Positions 38,287 to 47,065 of a stretch of 64,000 nucleotides of DNA are shown here, in pieces (within the stretch, counting starts at the first letter, position 1; each line of letters starts with the position of its first letter). The notes beneath the pieces are model-generated. The model saw only the letters and a program-made list of their open reading frames with translations. It did not search any database and had not been told where the DNA came from. The position numbers and the translations under genes were made by a program. The DNA is from Clostridia bacterium (GTDB lineage Bacteria; Bacillota; Clostridia; Oscillospirales; CAG-272): contig CAAGGQ010000230.1 of assembly GCA_900769475.1 (NCBI GenBank), positions 20,660 through 84,659 on the forward strand, read 5' to 3'.

Positions 38287-39323
38287 AGATCTTTGGAAGG
38301 TATTTATCCCATCGCTTAGAAAGCGGCTTTTTGCGCACCCTGATTTTGGCGATCCTGGGATTGCTCCTTTGCATGGTGTGCGTTACCCAGGAGATCGATT
38401 CCAGCGAGGTTCGCTACAATCGGGTCGCCCTCTATATCTTGGCTATTTTGATGGGAGTGATCGCAACGGTGATCCCTATGCTGGAGCTGATGGATTTTAA
38501 AAAACGTCGCAATCTGGATACGCTCTTCAGCTTTTCCATCTCCCGCCCGCAAATGGCGCTGGCCCACTATTTGAGCGGTTGGATCCAGGTAATCATCATC
38601 TACTCGGTGTCCTTCTTTTGGGCGTTTGGGTATCTGAGTATTACCACCGATTATTTTGATCTCTCCTATATGATCCCCTATTACTTTGTTTCCCTTGGGC
38701 TGGGCTGGATCCTGTATTCTTTCTTCCTGTTTTTGTTTGGAGAAGGGAACACCGTGGCAGATGGCGTGATCTTTTGCATCCTGGGAATGTTTGTGTTCTG
38801 GTTACTATTCAGCGTATTCCACGAGCTCCATTGTGTTGCACTGGATTCTACGCTGGCGTATGTCGAATCCGAGAATCGCATTTTCAATCATGCGGAGCTT
38901 GGCATGGCCTACGTGCCCATCAATCACGTAACCACCTGGTTCCAGGAGGTGATCGAGATCAATGATCCCAACAGCAATCCCGACCGCTACTACGAGCGTA
39001 CCCTGCAGGCTTGCTTGGGATACGTTGGCTTTTGGGGCGTGGTGGGCTTGCTTAGCTCGGTGGGCTTTGTATGGAGCTTTACCAAGCGGCGTCCCGAGCA
39101 GGTGGGGGATATTTCCAACTCCTGGTTTGGATATCGCACCCTCATCCCCATCTACTTTTACTCGTTCCTGCTGTTTTGGGGAGGCGACGCCCTCATTTAT
39201 CTGTGGATCGCTGCCGTGGTTGCCTATTTCCTCTACCGTCGAAGCTTCCGCTTGAAAAAAAGCGACGTATTAATGCTGGCTTTCGGCTTGATCCCTCTGT
39301 TTTTCCATATCGCGTTTTTGTAA
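38283..39323 (+). CDS. ABC transporter permease
   Basis: Integral membrane protein (346 aa) with about eight hydrophobic segments, for example near residues 17-35, 50-70, 95-120, 130-150, 160-180, 245-265, 280-300 and 325-345. It starts with GTG overlapping the ATPase gene by four bases. It is the membrane partner of the preceding ATPase. No family-specific motif was recognised beyond topology. Confidence 0.8.
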   Translation: MKIFGRYLSHRLESGFLRTLILAILGLLLCMVCVTQEIDSSEVRYNRVALYILAILMGVIATVIPMLELMDFKKRRNLDTLFSFSISRPQMALAHYLSGWIQVIIIYSVSFFWAFGYLSITTDYFDLSYMIPYYFVSLGLGWILYSFFLFLFGEGNTVADGVIFCILGMFVFWLLFSVFHELHCVALDSTLAYVESENRIFNHAELGMAYVPINHVTTWFQEVIEINDPNSNPDRYYERTLQACLGYVGFWGVVGLLSSVGFVWSFTKRRPEQVGDISNSWFGYRTLIPIYFYSFLLFWGGDALIYLWIAAVVAYFLYRRSFRLKKSDVLMLAFGLIPLFFHIAFL

Positions 39324-39348
39324 TGACGTAAAGAAAGGGGAAATGAAA

Positions 39349-39858
39349 ATGAAGAAGAACACAACAAGAGCCCTGGCGTGGGGACTGAGCTTGCTCCTTC
39401 TTTTGCAGATGCTGGTGGGATGCACCGGACGCCCCTATCACGCCGAGCTGTACGATCTGGCGGCCGAATGGATCCAAGAGGATTTTGCCGCCGAGCATCC
39501 CGTGCGGGACTGGGGCAATTCCGAGGAGGCCGACCCCCATCCCAAGACCTGGGTGTTCCTGGTGAAGGATCGGGAGCAATACGAGGCGATCTTCCGAGAG
39601 GATGCCGATGGAGTCCGCGTGGATTTCAATAGCCAAATGCTGGTGGTGTATACCTTTAGCACGGTGTACCATCGGGAAAATAAGCTCACCGATCTGACGC
39701 TTCAGGACGGAGTGCTCACGGTGACCTACCGCATGGAAACGCCGAACAAGCTCTTTGGCGTTGGCATTGGGGACGCGTCACAGCCCTATCAGCGCTGGTT
39801 TGTGGTAAAGCTGGATCGCCTCGAGGTCGATACGGTGATATTTGAAGAGGAAAAATAA
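39349..39858 (+). CDS. Small lipoprotein of the GntR/ABC operon
   Basis: Lipoprotein (169 aa) with signal peptide and lipobox LVGC (about residue 24). The mature part is acidic, with a beta-rich end (about 90-165: MLVVYTFSTVYHREN, LTVTYRMETPN, RWFVVKLDRLE) that faintly resembles the PrcB-type domain. No firm family. The ATG at 39349 has AAAGGGG about 8 bases before it. It is the last gene of the operon and may be the surface sensor or accessory subunit of the transporter. Confidence 0.65.
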   Translation: MKKNTTRALAWGLSLLLLLQMLVGCTGRPYHAELYDLAAEWIQEDFAAEHPVRDWGNSEEADPHPKTWVFLVKDREQYEAIFREDADGVRVDFNSQMLVVYTFSTVYHRENKLTDLTLQDGVLTVTYRMETPNKLFGVGIGDASQPYQRWFVVKLDRLEVDTVIFEEEK

Positions 39859-39861
39859 AAA

Positions 39862-39911
39862 AACGAGGATCTCTCACAAAGACGGTGAGAGATCCTCGTT
39901 CTCATTTTTTA
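39862..39911. terminator. Bidirectional terminator
   Basis: 16-bp stem AACGAGGATCTCTCAC/GTGAGAGATCCTCGTT with a 7-base loop, A run on the left and T run on the right; it serves the ABC operon and ychF. Confidence 0.93.
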
Positions 39912-39913
39912 AA

Positions 39914-41008
39914 TTAAACGTTGAAGCGGAAGAATACGATGTCGCCATCTTGCATCACATATTCTTTTCCTTCACTGCGGAGCAATCCCGCATCCTTGAC
40001 GGCATTCATGGTGCCGTATTTTTGCAGATCGTCAAAGGCCACCACCTCGGCACGAATAAAGCCGCGCTCAATGTCAGAGTGAATCTTGCCTGCGGCCTTG
40101 GGAGCCTTGGTGCCCTTGCGAATGGTCCAGGCACGGCACTCGTCGGGACCGGCGGTGAGGAAGCTGATCAGACCCAAAAGGGTATAGCTTGCCTTGATCA
40201 AACGGTCCAAACCGCTTTCTTCAATGCCAAGGTCGGCCAAAAACATGGCCTTTTCCTCGCCCGAAAGCTCAGCGATTTCGGCCTCGATCTGACAGCAGAT
40301 GGGAATGATCTGGGAATGCTCACTCTCGGCGTGGGCCTTGAGGGATACGTAGGCCTCGTTGTCGGTGGGTTCGCCCGAGGCGTTGTCCTCGTTCACGTTG
40401 GCCACGTAGATCACGGGCTTGCGGGTGAGAAGGGGAGTGTCGTAAAGGCAGGCCTCTTCATCCTCGGTCAACTCCACCGTGCGGGCACATTTTCCGTCAG
40501 CCAGCGCGGCGTACAGCTTTTCGAATACCGCCAGCTCGGCACCGTACTTCTTATCGGCCTTCATGGCTTTGCGAGTGCGGTCCATACGACGCTCCAGCAC
40601 CTCCATATCCGAGAAGATCAGCTCCAGATTGATGGTTTCCAGGTCGCGCATGGGATCCACCTGGCCGTCTACATGGATGATGTTTTCGTTTTCAAAGCAA
40701 CGGATCACGTGAAGGATCGCATCGACCTCGCGGATGTTGCCCAGGAACTGGTTGCCCAGGCCCTCCCCCTTGGAGGCGCCCTTTACAAGGCCGGCAATGT
40801 CCACGAATTCGATCACGGCAGGGGTATATTTGTTGGGGTGATGCATATCGGCCAAAAAGTCCAAACGGCTGTCGGGCACCGATACCACACCCACATTGGG
40901 CTCAATGGTGCAGAAGGGGTAGTTTGCCGATTCCGCGCCCGCATTGGTCAGGGCGTTGAACAGCGTGCTTTTTCCCACGTTGGGAAGTCCTACGATACCA
41001 AGTTTCAT
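39914..41008 (-). CDS. ychF: Redox-regulated ATPase YchF
   Basis: OBG-type P-loop protein (364 aa) that prefers ATP and binds ribosomes. G1 is [12 protein letters not shown]3 is [10 protein letters not shown], the altered G4 is NVNED, and the C-terminal TGS domain includes [17 protein letters not shown] and [13 protein letters not shown]. The ATG at 41008 follows AAAGGAG. It has its own promoter and a shared terminator. Confidence 0.96.
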   Translation of the reverse strand: MKLGIVGLPNVGKSTLFNALTNAGAESANYPFCTIEPNVGVVSVPDSRLDFLADMHHPNKYTPAVIEFVDIAGLVKGASKGEGLGNQFLGNIREVDAILHVIRCFENENIIHVDGQVDPMRDLETINLELIFSDMEVLERRMDRTRKAMKADKKYGAELAVFEKLYAALADGKCARTVELTEDEEACLYDTPLLTRKPVIYVANVNEDNASGEPTDNEAYVSLKAHAESEHSQIIPICCQIEAEIAELSGEEKAMFLADLGIEESGLDRLIKASYTLLGLISFLTAGPDECRAWTIRKGTKAPKAAGKIHSDIERGFIRAEVVAFDDLQKYGTMNAVKDAGLLRSEGKEYVMQDGDIVFFRFNV

Positions 41009-41079
41009 TTTGTCTATCTCTCCTTTATTTTCAGGGCTGACGCAGAGGAAACCGCGCCGAGACCCGCACAATCTTATAC

Positions 41080-41108
41080 ATTATATCATATTGATTTGTG
41101 CTTTTCAA
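41080..41108 (-). promoter_or_regulatory. Promoter of ychF
   Basis: Minus strand: TTGAAA, a 17-bp spacer and TATAAT, about 70 bases before the start. Confidence 0.78.
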
Positions 41109-41123
41109 GACTTCCGGGAGAAT

Positions 41124-42860
41124 TTATCCATTTTTTTCGTCGGTTTCAATGGCAGCGTGCTGGCAGAGAATGGCTTGGAACAGGGAAGGATCGAATTTTG
41201 CCTTTCGGTCAAAGGTATAAAGACCGTTCATTTCCTGCTCCACGTCGGTCAGCTGGGTATAGCAGAGGGCGCCCATGTGGGGACTGAACAAAAAGAATTC
41301 GGTCTGCTCACGGAAGCGGGCAAGGAACTCCTCTTGCGTGCGGGGCGCATCGCCGTAGCCCCAGTTACCGCAACGGTTTTTGTCGAGCGCATCGGCGGGA
41401 TTCCAGTAAATGCCGCCATATTCGCTGATAAAGGTGGGGCGACCGTATTCCTCAATGTTCCAACGTCTGGGCACGTAAACGCGAACCTCCTCGCCCTTTG
41501 CCAGGGCACCGTAGCGCTCCTCCAGCTTTTCACGGTTGGAGTAATCGTGAAGATCCACCACGTCGGCAATGCCGGGAACGTGGCAATAACCCGAGGCTTC
41601 AATGTACATACGGGTGGGATCGTAGGCTCTCGTCATATCAGCCAAGAAGCGAACGAATTCGGTATCCTGCTCGGGACGGGTCTCGTTGAGGGGACACCAG
41701 CCGATGATGGCCGGGTGATTGAAATCCCGCTTGATCGCCTCCAGCCATTCAGGCAGAAATGCCTTATAAGCATCGGGCTGACTCAGATCCAGCCCCCAGT
41801 TTCCGTGTTCTCCCCAAACGATGTAACCCAAGCGGTCACAATGGTACAGAAAGAGAGGCTCAAAGATCTTTTGGTGCAACCGTGCACCGTTAAATCCCAT
41901 GGCCAGGGAACGCTCGATATCCCCGAGGAGCGCCTCCTCCGAGGGGGCGGTGAGGATTCCGTCGGGATAGTATCCCTGATCCAAGACCAATCTTTGGAAC
42001 AGGGGCTTGTGGTTGAGATAGAGGATGCCGTCTTTCCATCCCACGTTGCGCATGCCAAAGTAGGAGGTGACGTGATCGTTCCCAAGGGTCAGTTCCAGGT
42101 CGTAGAGTCTGCCGTTCCCACACTCCCAAAGATGCAGCTCGGAAAGGGGGAGGGTAATAATGGCGCTTTTGCCGTGGATCACGCAGGAGGCTTCTCCCAT
42201 GGGCTTGCCTTTGTAGGATGCCGAAAGCGTTAAGATCATTCCGTCGGCGCGGTCGGCGTTGGCGTGCACCGTCAGGGTCTTGGCGTCAATGTCGGGATAG
42301 TATTTGAGCTCGGTCAGGTAGCTTTCCTCCACGGCTTCCAGCCAAACGGTCTGCCAAATGCCGGTGGTACGGGTGTAATAGCAACCAAAGGATTGATGCT
42401 TGTGGCTCTGCTTTCCGGCGGCTTGCTTGCCCGAGCGGACGTCATCGTAGGCGCGCAGAACCAGCGTGGCCTCGTTGGAGGTAAGATGGGGCGTTAATTC
42501 AAAGGAGAAGGAGGAGGATCCACCGCGGTGGTCGCCTACCTTGGTGCCATCCACCCAAAGGGTAGTGAAAAAATCACAAGCGCCAACATGGAGAAATACC
42601 CGTTTGCCCGCCCATTCGTCGGGGATGCGGATCTTCTTACGATACCACACGCAGGAGCAAAATTCCTTGTCACCAATGCCGGAAAGGATGCTCTCCCGGC
42701 AAAAGGGGACGTTGATGACCTCCTCAAAGGGAGCGTCGGGCTCCATGAGCTTGCGATCCAGCCCGGAATTCATACGGTCGGTGGAATATTCCCATGGACC
42801 GTTGAGATTTTGCCACAGCGTACGCTTGAGCTGAGGTCTTGGATATTCGGGTCGAAACAT
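41124..42860 (-). CDS. Glycoside hydrolase family 2 protein
   Basis: Cytoplasmic GH2 enzyme (578 aa; beta-galactosidase/glucuronidase class). The sugar-binding domain (about residues 1-165) includes WYRKKIRIPDEW and YTRTTGIWQTVWLE; an Ig-like domain follows; the TIM barrel begins near 280. The acid/base Glu is in CPLNETRPEQD and the nucleophile Glu in FISEYGGIYWN. It lacks the long C-terminal part of classical LacZ. The exact sugar is undetermined. AAGGAGG precedes the ATG. It lies 55 bases downstream of pnuC on the same strand and may share its transcript. Confidence 0.88.
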   Translation of the reverse strand: MFRPEYPRPQLKRTLWQNLNGPWEYSTDRMNSGLDRKLMEPDAPFEEVINVPFCRESILSGIGDKEFCSCVWYRKKIRIPDEWAGKRVFLHVGACDFFTTLWVDGTKVGDHRGGSSSFSFELTPHLTSNEATLVLRAYDDVRSGKQAAGKQSHKHQSFGCYYTRTTGIWQTVWLEAVEESYLTELKYYPDIDAKTLTVHANADRADGMILTLSASYKGKPMGEASCVIHGKSAIITLPLSELHLWECGNGRLYDLELTLGNDHVTSYFGMRNVGWKDGILYLNHKPLFQRLVLDQGYYPDGILTAPSEEALLGDIERSLAMGFNGARLHQKIFEPLFLYHCDRLGYIVWGEHGNWGLDLSQPDAYKAFLPEWLEAIKRDFNHPAIIGWCPLNETRPEQDTEFVRFLADMTRAYDPTRMYIEASGYCHVPGIADVVDLHDYSNREKLEERYGALAKGEEVRVYVPRRWNIEEYGRPTFISEYGGIYWNPADALDKNRCGNWGYGDAPRTQEEFLARFREQTEFFLFSPHMGALCYTQLTDVEQEMNGLYTFDRKAKFDPSLFQAILCQHAAIETDEKNG

Positions 42861-42915
42861 AAAAGATTCCTCCTTGAAATGTGGGATAAGTGCGATTCTT
42901 TACAATTAGAACGTG

Positions 42916-43620
42916 TTATGATTTTTTGAAAATTGTTTTTTGTTGCTTTTGATAAATTCTGCTGACCGAAAAGAATTGACGAACGATGCAGATCAATGTA
43001 TAGATCGCATAGATCAAGTGCGTCATCTGGGCCGGATTTTCCGCAATCATTTCAAGGTAGAGCAAAACGGTCAGCGTTCCCGATCCAATCATGAGATAAG
43101 AGTATTCCTTGAATGCGAATAAGGATAAAACAGTAGCAAAAAATCCAATCAAGGCGTGACTGTTATCCAGGATCAGATAATCGGATCCCATGGCTTGCAT
43201 GATAAAATAGAGTGCGATGAAAGAAAGCACAAACGCAATTATCATGACGCCCCATTGCTTTGGTGTTAATTTTTTGAATTTTGTAGAGTTTCCGTCAGCG
43301 TTTTTACTCCAACGAATAAAGGTTGCCAGCTGAAGAGGAAAGGATATAAACAACGCGCTGCACATAGAGGCGTACAATCCCAAATACAGGAAGGTGGCCG
43401 CGTACAGAACGGAATTCAGAGATCCTACCAAATGCGCGTATCTGCTCGCCCTGGCTTGCAACATCCCAACCACCAGAGATATGTATAGGGGAAATACGAG
43501 AAATGGTACCTGTTGAAAGAAGATCGCGGCTCCTGTGATCAAGATCGCGGTTAGCCCCAGCAATAGGTATGGAAGGATATTTTGAATGGATTTCCAATGC
43601 TTTTCGGAAATGGTTGTCAT
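42916..43620 (-). CDS. pnuC: Nicotinamide riboside/mononucleotide transporter PnuC family
   Basis: Polytopic membrane protein (234 aa, about seven hydrophobic segments) resembling PnuC, which imports nicotinamide riboside for NAD synthesis. The signature region is SALFISFPLQLATFIRWSKN (about residues 75-95). I chose the ATG at 43620; an upstream Met at about 43662 would coincide with the predicted transcription start. The ribosome binding site is weak. Codon use is AT-richer than the neighbours, like the AraC gene beside it. Confidence 0.8.
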   Translation of the reverse strand: MTTISEKHWKSIQNILPYLLLGLTAILITGAAIFFQQVPFLVFPLYISLVVGMLQARASRYAHLVGSLNSVLYAATFLYLGLYASMCSALFISFPLQLATFIRWSKNADGNSTKFKKLTPKQWGVMIIAFVLSFIALYFIMQAMGSDYLILDNSHALIGFFATVLSLFAFKEYSYLMIGSGTLTVLLYLEMIAENPAQMTHLIYAIYTLICIVRQFFSVSRIYQKQQKTIFKKS

Positions 43621-43666
43621 GATCGCTCTGCTTTCTTTTTTGTATATTGAAAAATTGATCATGCCA

Positions 43667-43695
43667 ATTATAACGCAAAAAAATTCCGAAAGCAA
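43667..43695 (-). promoter_or_regulatory. Promoter for pnuC
   Basis: Minus strand: TTGCTT, a 17-bp spacer and TATAAT. Confidence 0.6.
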
Positions 43696-43765
43696 TGACA
43701 CAACACGCCGTTTTGCAAAAAACGATGTCTTGTTTGCGGAATTTTTTGACGTAGAAAAGAAGACG

Positions 43766-44671
43766 TTAGTATTGGATATCTGCAGGCTGCGTTTGTTTGC
43801 GGTATTTTCCTGCCGAAATGCCGAATTTTGAACGAAAGGCAGAATAGAAGCCGGAGAGAGACGTATAACCAACCTCTGCCGCAATGTCCTCAATTGCGCG
43901 GTCGGTTTTTGTAAGGAGTTGGGCAGCTTTATGCAGACGGGTATCGATTAAGAGCTGACGAAAGCTGGCTCCGTATAGTTGTTGGAGAATCCGGTTGAGC
44001 TGCCGCGCGGAAATATGCAGTGTCCGTGCCATATCGTCTTGTGTAATCGTTTCGTTTGAGTGATGATACAAGTACTCTTCTATACTAACTCTTCTGGATA
44101 CCGAAAGATCTTGGCTCTTTTGGGATGCGTCACAGATCGTGTTATTTCCAAGATGGGAACACAGTACACGAAAGAGTAACACGTAGCAACGAAGCAACAA
44201 AGCTGACGCGCAAGCTTCTGATGCCAGCATGGACGAATTGAATTCGCGTTTAAAGTCGCGCAAGGTCAAATACAGCTCTTCGCATTCAAATAGCAAAGGG
44301 GGCGTTTTTGTCACGCCCAGCCATCCGGTACAAAGCTCGTAAAAAGTAGAATTGGAAATCGTTTCATCCCTTTCTACCCGAAAGCAGAGTGCAAGCTTTT
44401 TTTCACTACCGCTTGATCGGTGTGTGCTGTGGTAGAGCATCGGTGGAATCAAACAAAAGTTTTTTTGGGGTATCACCAACTGTTCACCGTTCAAAAGCTC
44501 GATTCGAAGCTCCCCCTCTAGCGAGAATAGCAGCTCAAAAAAAGTATGGGCGTGCGCTTCGGGGGACACCTCAAAATCTTCCATAAAGCCTCTGTCCAAT
44601 ACCGAGGAGATGCGCATGTTTTCAATTTGGGTATGTACGATGATAGGTGCGAGTTCTTTTTTTGAATCCAT
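43766..44671 (-). CDS. AraC-family transcriptional regulator
   Basis: Sugar-responsive type regulator (301 aa). The N-terminal cupin (about residues 25-120) has HAHTFFELLFSLEGEL. The C-terminal double helix-turn-helix (about 195-295) has MARTLHISARQLNRILQQ and IAAEVGYTSLSGFYSAFRSKFG. It is divergent from the sialidase-like gene and upstream of pnuC and GH2. It likely controls one or more of them. AGGGG lies about 9 bases before the ATG. Confidence 0.9.
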   Translation of the reverse strand: MDSKKELAPIIVHTQIENMRISSVLDRGFMEDFEVSPEAHAHTFFELLFSLEGELRIELLNGEQLVIPQKNFCLIPPMLYHSTHRSSGSEKKLALCFRVERDETISNSTFYELCTGWLGVTKTPPLLFECEELYLTLRDFKREFNSSMLASEACASALLLRCYVLLFRVLCSHLGNNTICDASQKSQDLSVSRRVSIEEYLYHHSNETITQDDMARTLHISARQLNRILQQLYGASFRQLLIDTRLHKAAQLLTKTDRAIEDIAAEVGYTSLSGFYSAFRSKFGISAGKYRKQTQPADIQY

Positions 44672-44709
44672 AGCATTTTCCCCTTTTGTTACGAGCCTAT
44701 GATGCCATC

Positions 44710-44738
44710 ATTATAGCATCGGCGGATCAGAAAATCAA
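44710..44738 (-). promoter_or_regulatory. Promoter of AraC-family regulator
   Basis: Minus strand: TTGATT, a 17-bp spacer and TATAAT. Confidence 0.72.
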
Positions 44739-44768
44739 TAGTCGAGCTGATAAATTTTTTGAAATTGC

Positions 44769-44796
44769 TTGCAAAAAATCGGGTTTGTGTTATAAT
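44769..44796 (+). promoter_or_regulatory. Promoter 1 of sialidase-like gene
   Basis: TTGCAA, a 16-bp spacer and TATAAT; it would give a leader of about 150 bases. Confidence 0.65.
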
Positions 44797-44871
44797 GAGA
44801 TCAAGGTCTTACGACTGATCAAAAATTACGAAAACAAGACGCCTACTTGCTTAAATTGGCATATTGTGTCA

Positions 44872-44900
44872 TTGATTTTGGGATTCTTTTGCGATACAAT
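44872..44900 (+). promoter_or_regulatory. Promoter 2 of sialidase-like gene
   Basis: TTGATT, a 17-bp spacer and TACAAT, 50 bases before the start at 44951. Confidence 0.55.
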
Positions 44901-44950
44901 GGTATCGAGAGCTAACCAATCTTATAGACGGAAAGAAGGGAGCATGGAAT

Positions 44951-46015
44951 ATGAACATCTCGTTGACACATCAGATTCCTCCCACGGAGCAAAATCCTCG
45001 CAACAGCGAGGGCGCGTTTTTGCGAGGCAAGAGGGGAGAGGTCCTTTTTGCTTACAGCCGCTACCGCGGTGAGAGCTTTCACGATCACGCTGCCTGCGAC
45101 ATCGCCTTGATTACCTCTTGGGACGAGGGTAAGACCTGGAGTAAGGAGCGGATCATCGCTCACGCCTCGGTGTTTGGGGTGCAGAATATTATGAGCGTAT
45201 CGGCCCTGGAGCAATCAAACGGCGACCTCGCTTTTTATTATCTCATCAAGGAGCTTGACGGCAGTACCTCTATCGGGCGCTCTCTCAGCTCCGATGGAAT
45301 AGATTTTCACAATGAGCGTTGCCAAGCCGATTTTCCAAAACACTATTACGTCATCAATAATGATCGCCTGGTTCGTCTAAAGGACGGACGCATCCTTGCT
45401 TCCGCGGCGTATATTCCAACGGAGATCGCTTTGGCGGATCGGCGCGCGCCCTATACCACTACGCTGTTGGTCTCCGAGGATGACGGCAAGCGCTTTTTCA
45501 AAGCCGATTTTGATTTTACCACTACCGACCCCTTGAACCGGCACTACGGACTGCAGGAGCCGGGGATCCTTGCCCGTGAGGACGGCTCCCTTTATCTTTG
45601 GATGCGCACCAATTACGGTTGCCAGTACGAGAGCGAATCCCGGGGGGATCTCAATGGTTTTACAACGCCACGCCCCAGCCGATTTACGTCGCCCCCCTCA
45701 CCTATGCAGATCAAGACCATTGACGGTGTGGCCTACGCTGTTTACAATCCCATCCCCCGCTACAATGGGCGGGAGTACGTGCCCGAAACCGGCGGCCGAA
45801 CCCCCTTTGTGATCCGCAAAAGCCTTGACGGAGGAAGCACCTTTGGTCCCTTGAATATCATTGAGGATGATCCCAATCGCGGCTATTGCTATCCCGCCAT
45901 CTTTGGCACAAGGGACGGCCATTTGTTGCTTGCCTATTGCCGGGGAAGCGCCGAGGACGGAAACATGCTCTGCCGCATGGGCATCGCGCGAATTGATACC
46001 GCGTCAATTTCGTAG
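44951..46015 (+). CDS. Sialidase-superfamily protein (BNR/Asp-box)
   Basis: Six-bladed beta-propeller hydrolase of the sialidase superfamily (354 aa). Three Asp-boxes are visible: SWDEGKTW, SEDDGKRF and SLDGGSTF. There is no signal peptide, so it acts inside the cell. Arg residues and a Tyr/Glu pair expected in true sialidases cannot be assigned with certainty, so another exo-glycosidase activity is possible. GAAGGGA lies upstream of the ATG. It is divergent from an AraC regulator that is probably its controller. Confidence 0.8.
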   Translation: MNISLTHQIPPTEQNPRNSEGAFLRGKRGEVLFAYSRYRGESFHDHAACDIALITSWDEGKTWSKERIIAHASVFGVQNIMSVSALEQSNGDLAFYYLIKELDGSTSIGRSLSSDGIDFHNERCQADFPKHYYVINNDRLVRLKDGRILASAAYIPTEIALADRRAPYTTTLLVSEDDGKRFFKADFDFTTTDPLNRHYGLQEPGILAREDGSLYLWMRTNYGCQYESESRGDLNGFTTPRPSRFTSPPSPMQIKTIDGVAYAVYNPIPRYNGREYVPETGGRTPFVIRKSLDGGSTFGPLNIIEDDPNRGYCYPAIFGTRDGHLLLAYCRGSAEDGNMLCRMGIARIDTASIS

Positions 46016-46171
46016 ACAATTTACGTACAGATTGGATCTTTTTTTCCCCCTCCGGCTTAGAAATATTCTGTTTTTTTCTCCTTTTACAGGCGTCTTTCCA
46101 TTGGAAATTACCCTTTTTTTGCGAAATTCGAAAAAAATCTATAAAAAATCTAAAAAATATTCTAAAATCAT

Positions 46172-46200
46172 TTGCAATTCGTTCAATTTTATGGTATAAT
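46172..46200 (+). promoter_or_regulatory. Promoter of two-component/HtrA operon
   Basis: TTGCAA, a 17-bp spacer and TATAAT; the leader would be about 130 bases. Confidence 0.78.
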
Positions 46201-46268
46201 AGGTAAGATAAAAACAGAGGGAAGCGTTTTCTCTTTTTTACTGGGAAAAAATTCAAATATTCATCACA

Positions 46269-46304
46269 TTACCTCCTCACTCGGATCTTATAATAGTGAG
46301 GTAA
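46269..46304 (+). repeat. Imperfect inverted repeat in the response-regulator leader
   Basis: TTAC(CTC)CTCACT pairs with AGTGAGGTAA across a 13-base loop containing TATAAT. Two alternative pairings exist (CTCACT/AGTGAG or TTACCTC/GAGGTAA). It could be an RNA hairpin or an operator. Confidence 0.45.
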
Positions 46305-46338
46305 GAATTGACAATTTCGGAGCATGGAGGCTACACAT

Positions 46339-47031
46339 ATGACTGATACGAAAATTTTGATCGTTGACGATGATTCCAATATCAGCGATCTGCTAAAAAT
46401 GTATTTTGAAAACGAAGGCTACGACGTAAAGACCGCCGCGGATGGTGTGGAGGGGTTGAACTATTTTAAGATCTTCGAGCCCGATCTGGTTCTGCTGGAC
46501 ATCATGCTTCCCAAAAAGGATGGCTGGCAGGTCTGCCGCGAGATTCGGGAAATGTCCTCCAAGCCGGTGATCATGATCACCGCCAAGGGCGACGTTTTTG
46601 ATAAGGTTCTCGGCCTGGAGCTGGGGGCCGATGATTTTGTGGTCAAGCCCTTTGATATGAAGGAGCTTTCCGCCCGTGTCAAGGCGGTGCTTCGTCGGTA
46701 TCAGAATCACTCCAATCAAAACGATGACGAAGTGATCAAGTTTGAAAATATTGAAATCAGCCTGCAAAAGTACGAGCTGAAGCTTCGCGGCAAGCCCGTG
46801 GATATTCCTCCCAAGGAGTTGGAGCTTCTGTATTTCCTTGCCTCCAACTACAACCGCGTGTTTACCCGGGATCAGCTGTTGGACAAGGTGTGGGGATTTG
46901 ATTATCTGGGCGACTCCCGTACCGTGGATGTACACGTCAAACGCTTGAGAGAGAAGCTGGAGGGCGTTTCGGATAAATGGACCCTGAAAACAGTTTGGGG
47001 CGTAGGATACAAGTTTGAATTGTTGGGCTAA
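46339..47031 (+). CDS. Response regulator (OmpR/PhoB family)
   Basis: Two-component DNA-binding regulator (230 aa). The receiver domain (about residues 1-120) has the acidic pair in IVDDDS, the phospho-acceptor Asp in LVLLDIMLPKKDG, and the conserved Lys in VKPFD. The winged helix (about 135-228) contains RDQLLDKVWGFDY and VDVHVKRLREKL. The ATG at 46339 uses GGAGG; the earlier ATG at 46324 contains part of that site. The neighbours are its kinase and HtrA, pointing to envelope-stress control. Confidence 0.93.
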   Translation: MTDTKILIVDDDSNISDLLKMYFENEGYDVKTAADGVEGLNYFKIFEPDLVLLDIMLPKKDGWQVCREIREMSSKPVIMITAKGDVFDKVLGLELGADDFVVKPFDMKELSARVKAVLRRYQNHSNQNDDEVIKFENIEISLQKYELKLRGKPVDIPPKELELLYFLASNYNRVFTRDQLLDKVWGFDYLGDSRTVDVHVKRLREKLEGVSDKWTLKTVWGVGYKFELLG

Positions 47032-47065
47032 TCGAGCCAGAAAAGAATAAACGGAGGTGATGGCG

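Larger units (their letters stand above)
46016..46338. other. AT-rich intergenic region with promoter and hairpin
   Basis: 323 bases without a gene. It holds a poly-A/T stretch with phased A runs (46130-46170) resembling an UP element, a promoter, and an imperfect inverted repeat near the response-regulator start. No terminator is clear after the sialidase-like gene. Confidence 0.6.

Noticed and set aside
44686..45072. Open frame overlapping the sialidase-like gene start
   Set aside because: It crosses both promoters and the true start in another frame, with no family features.
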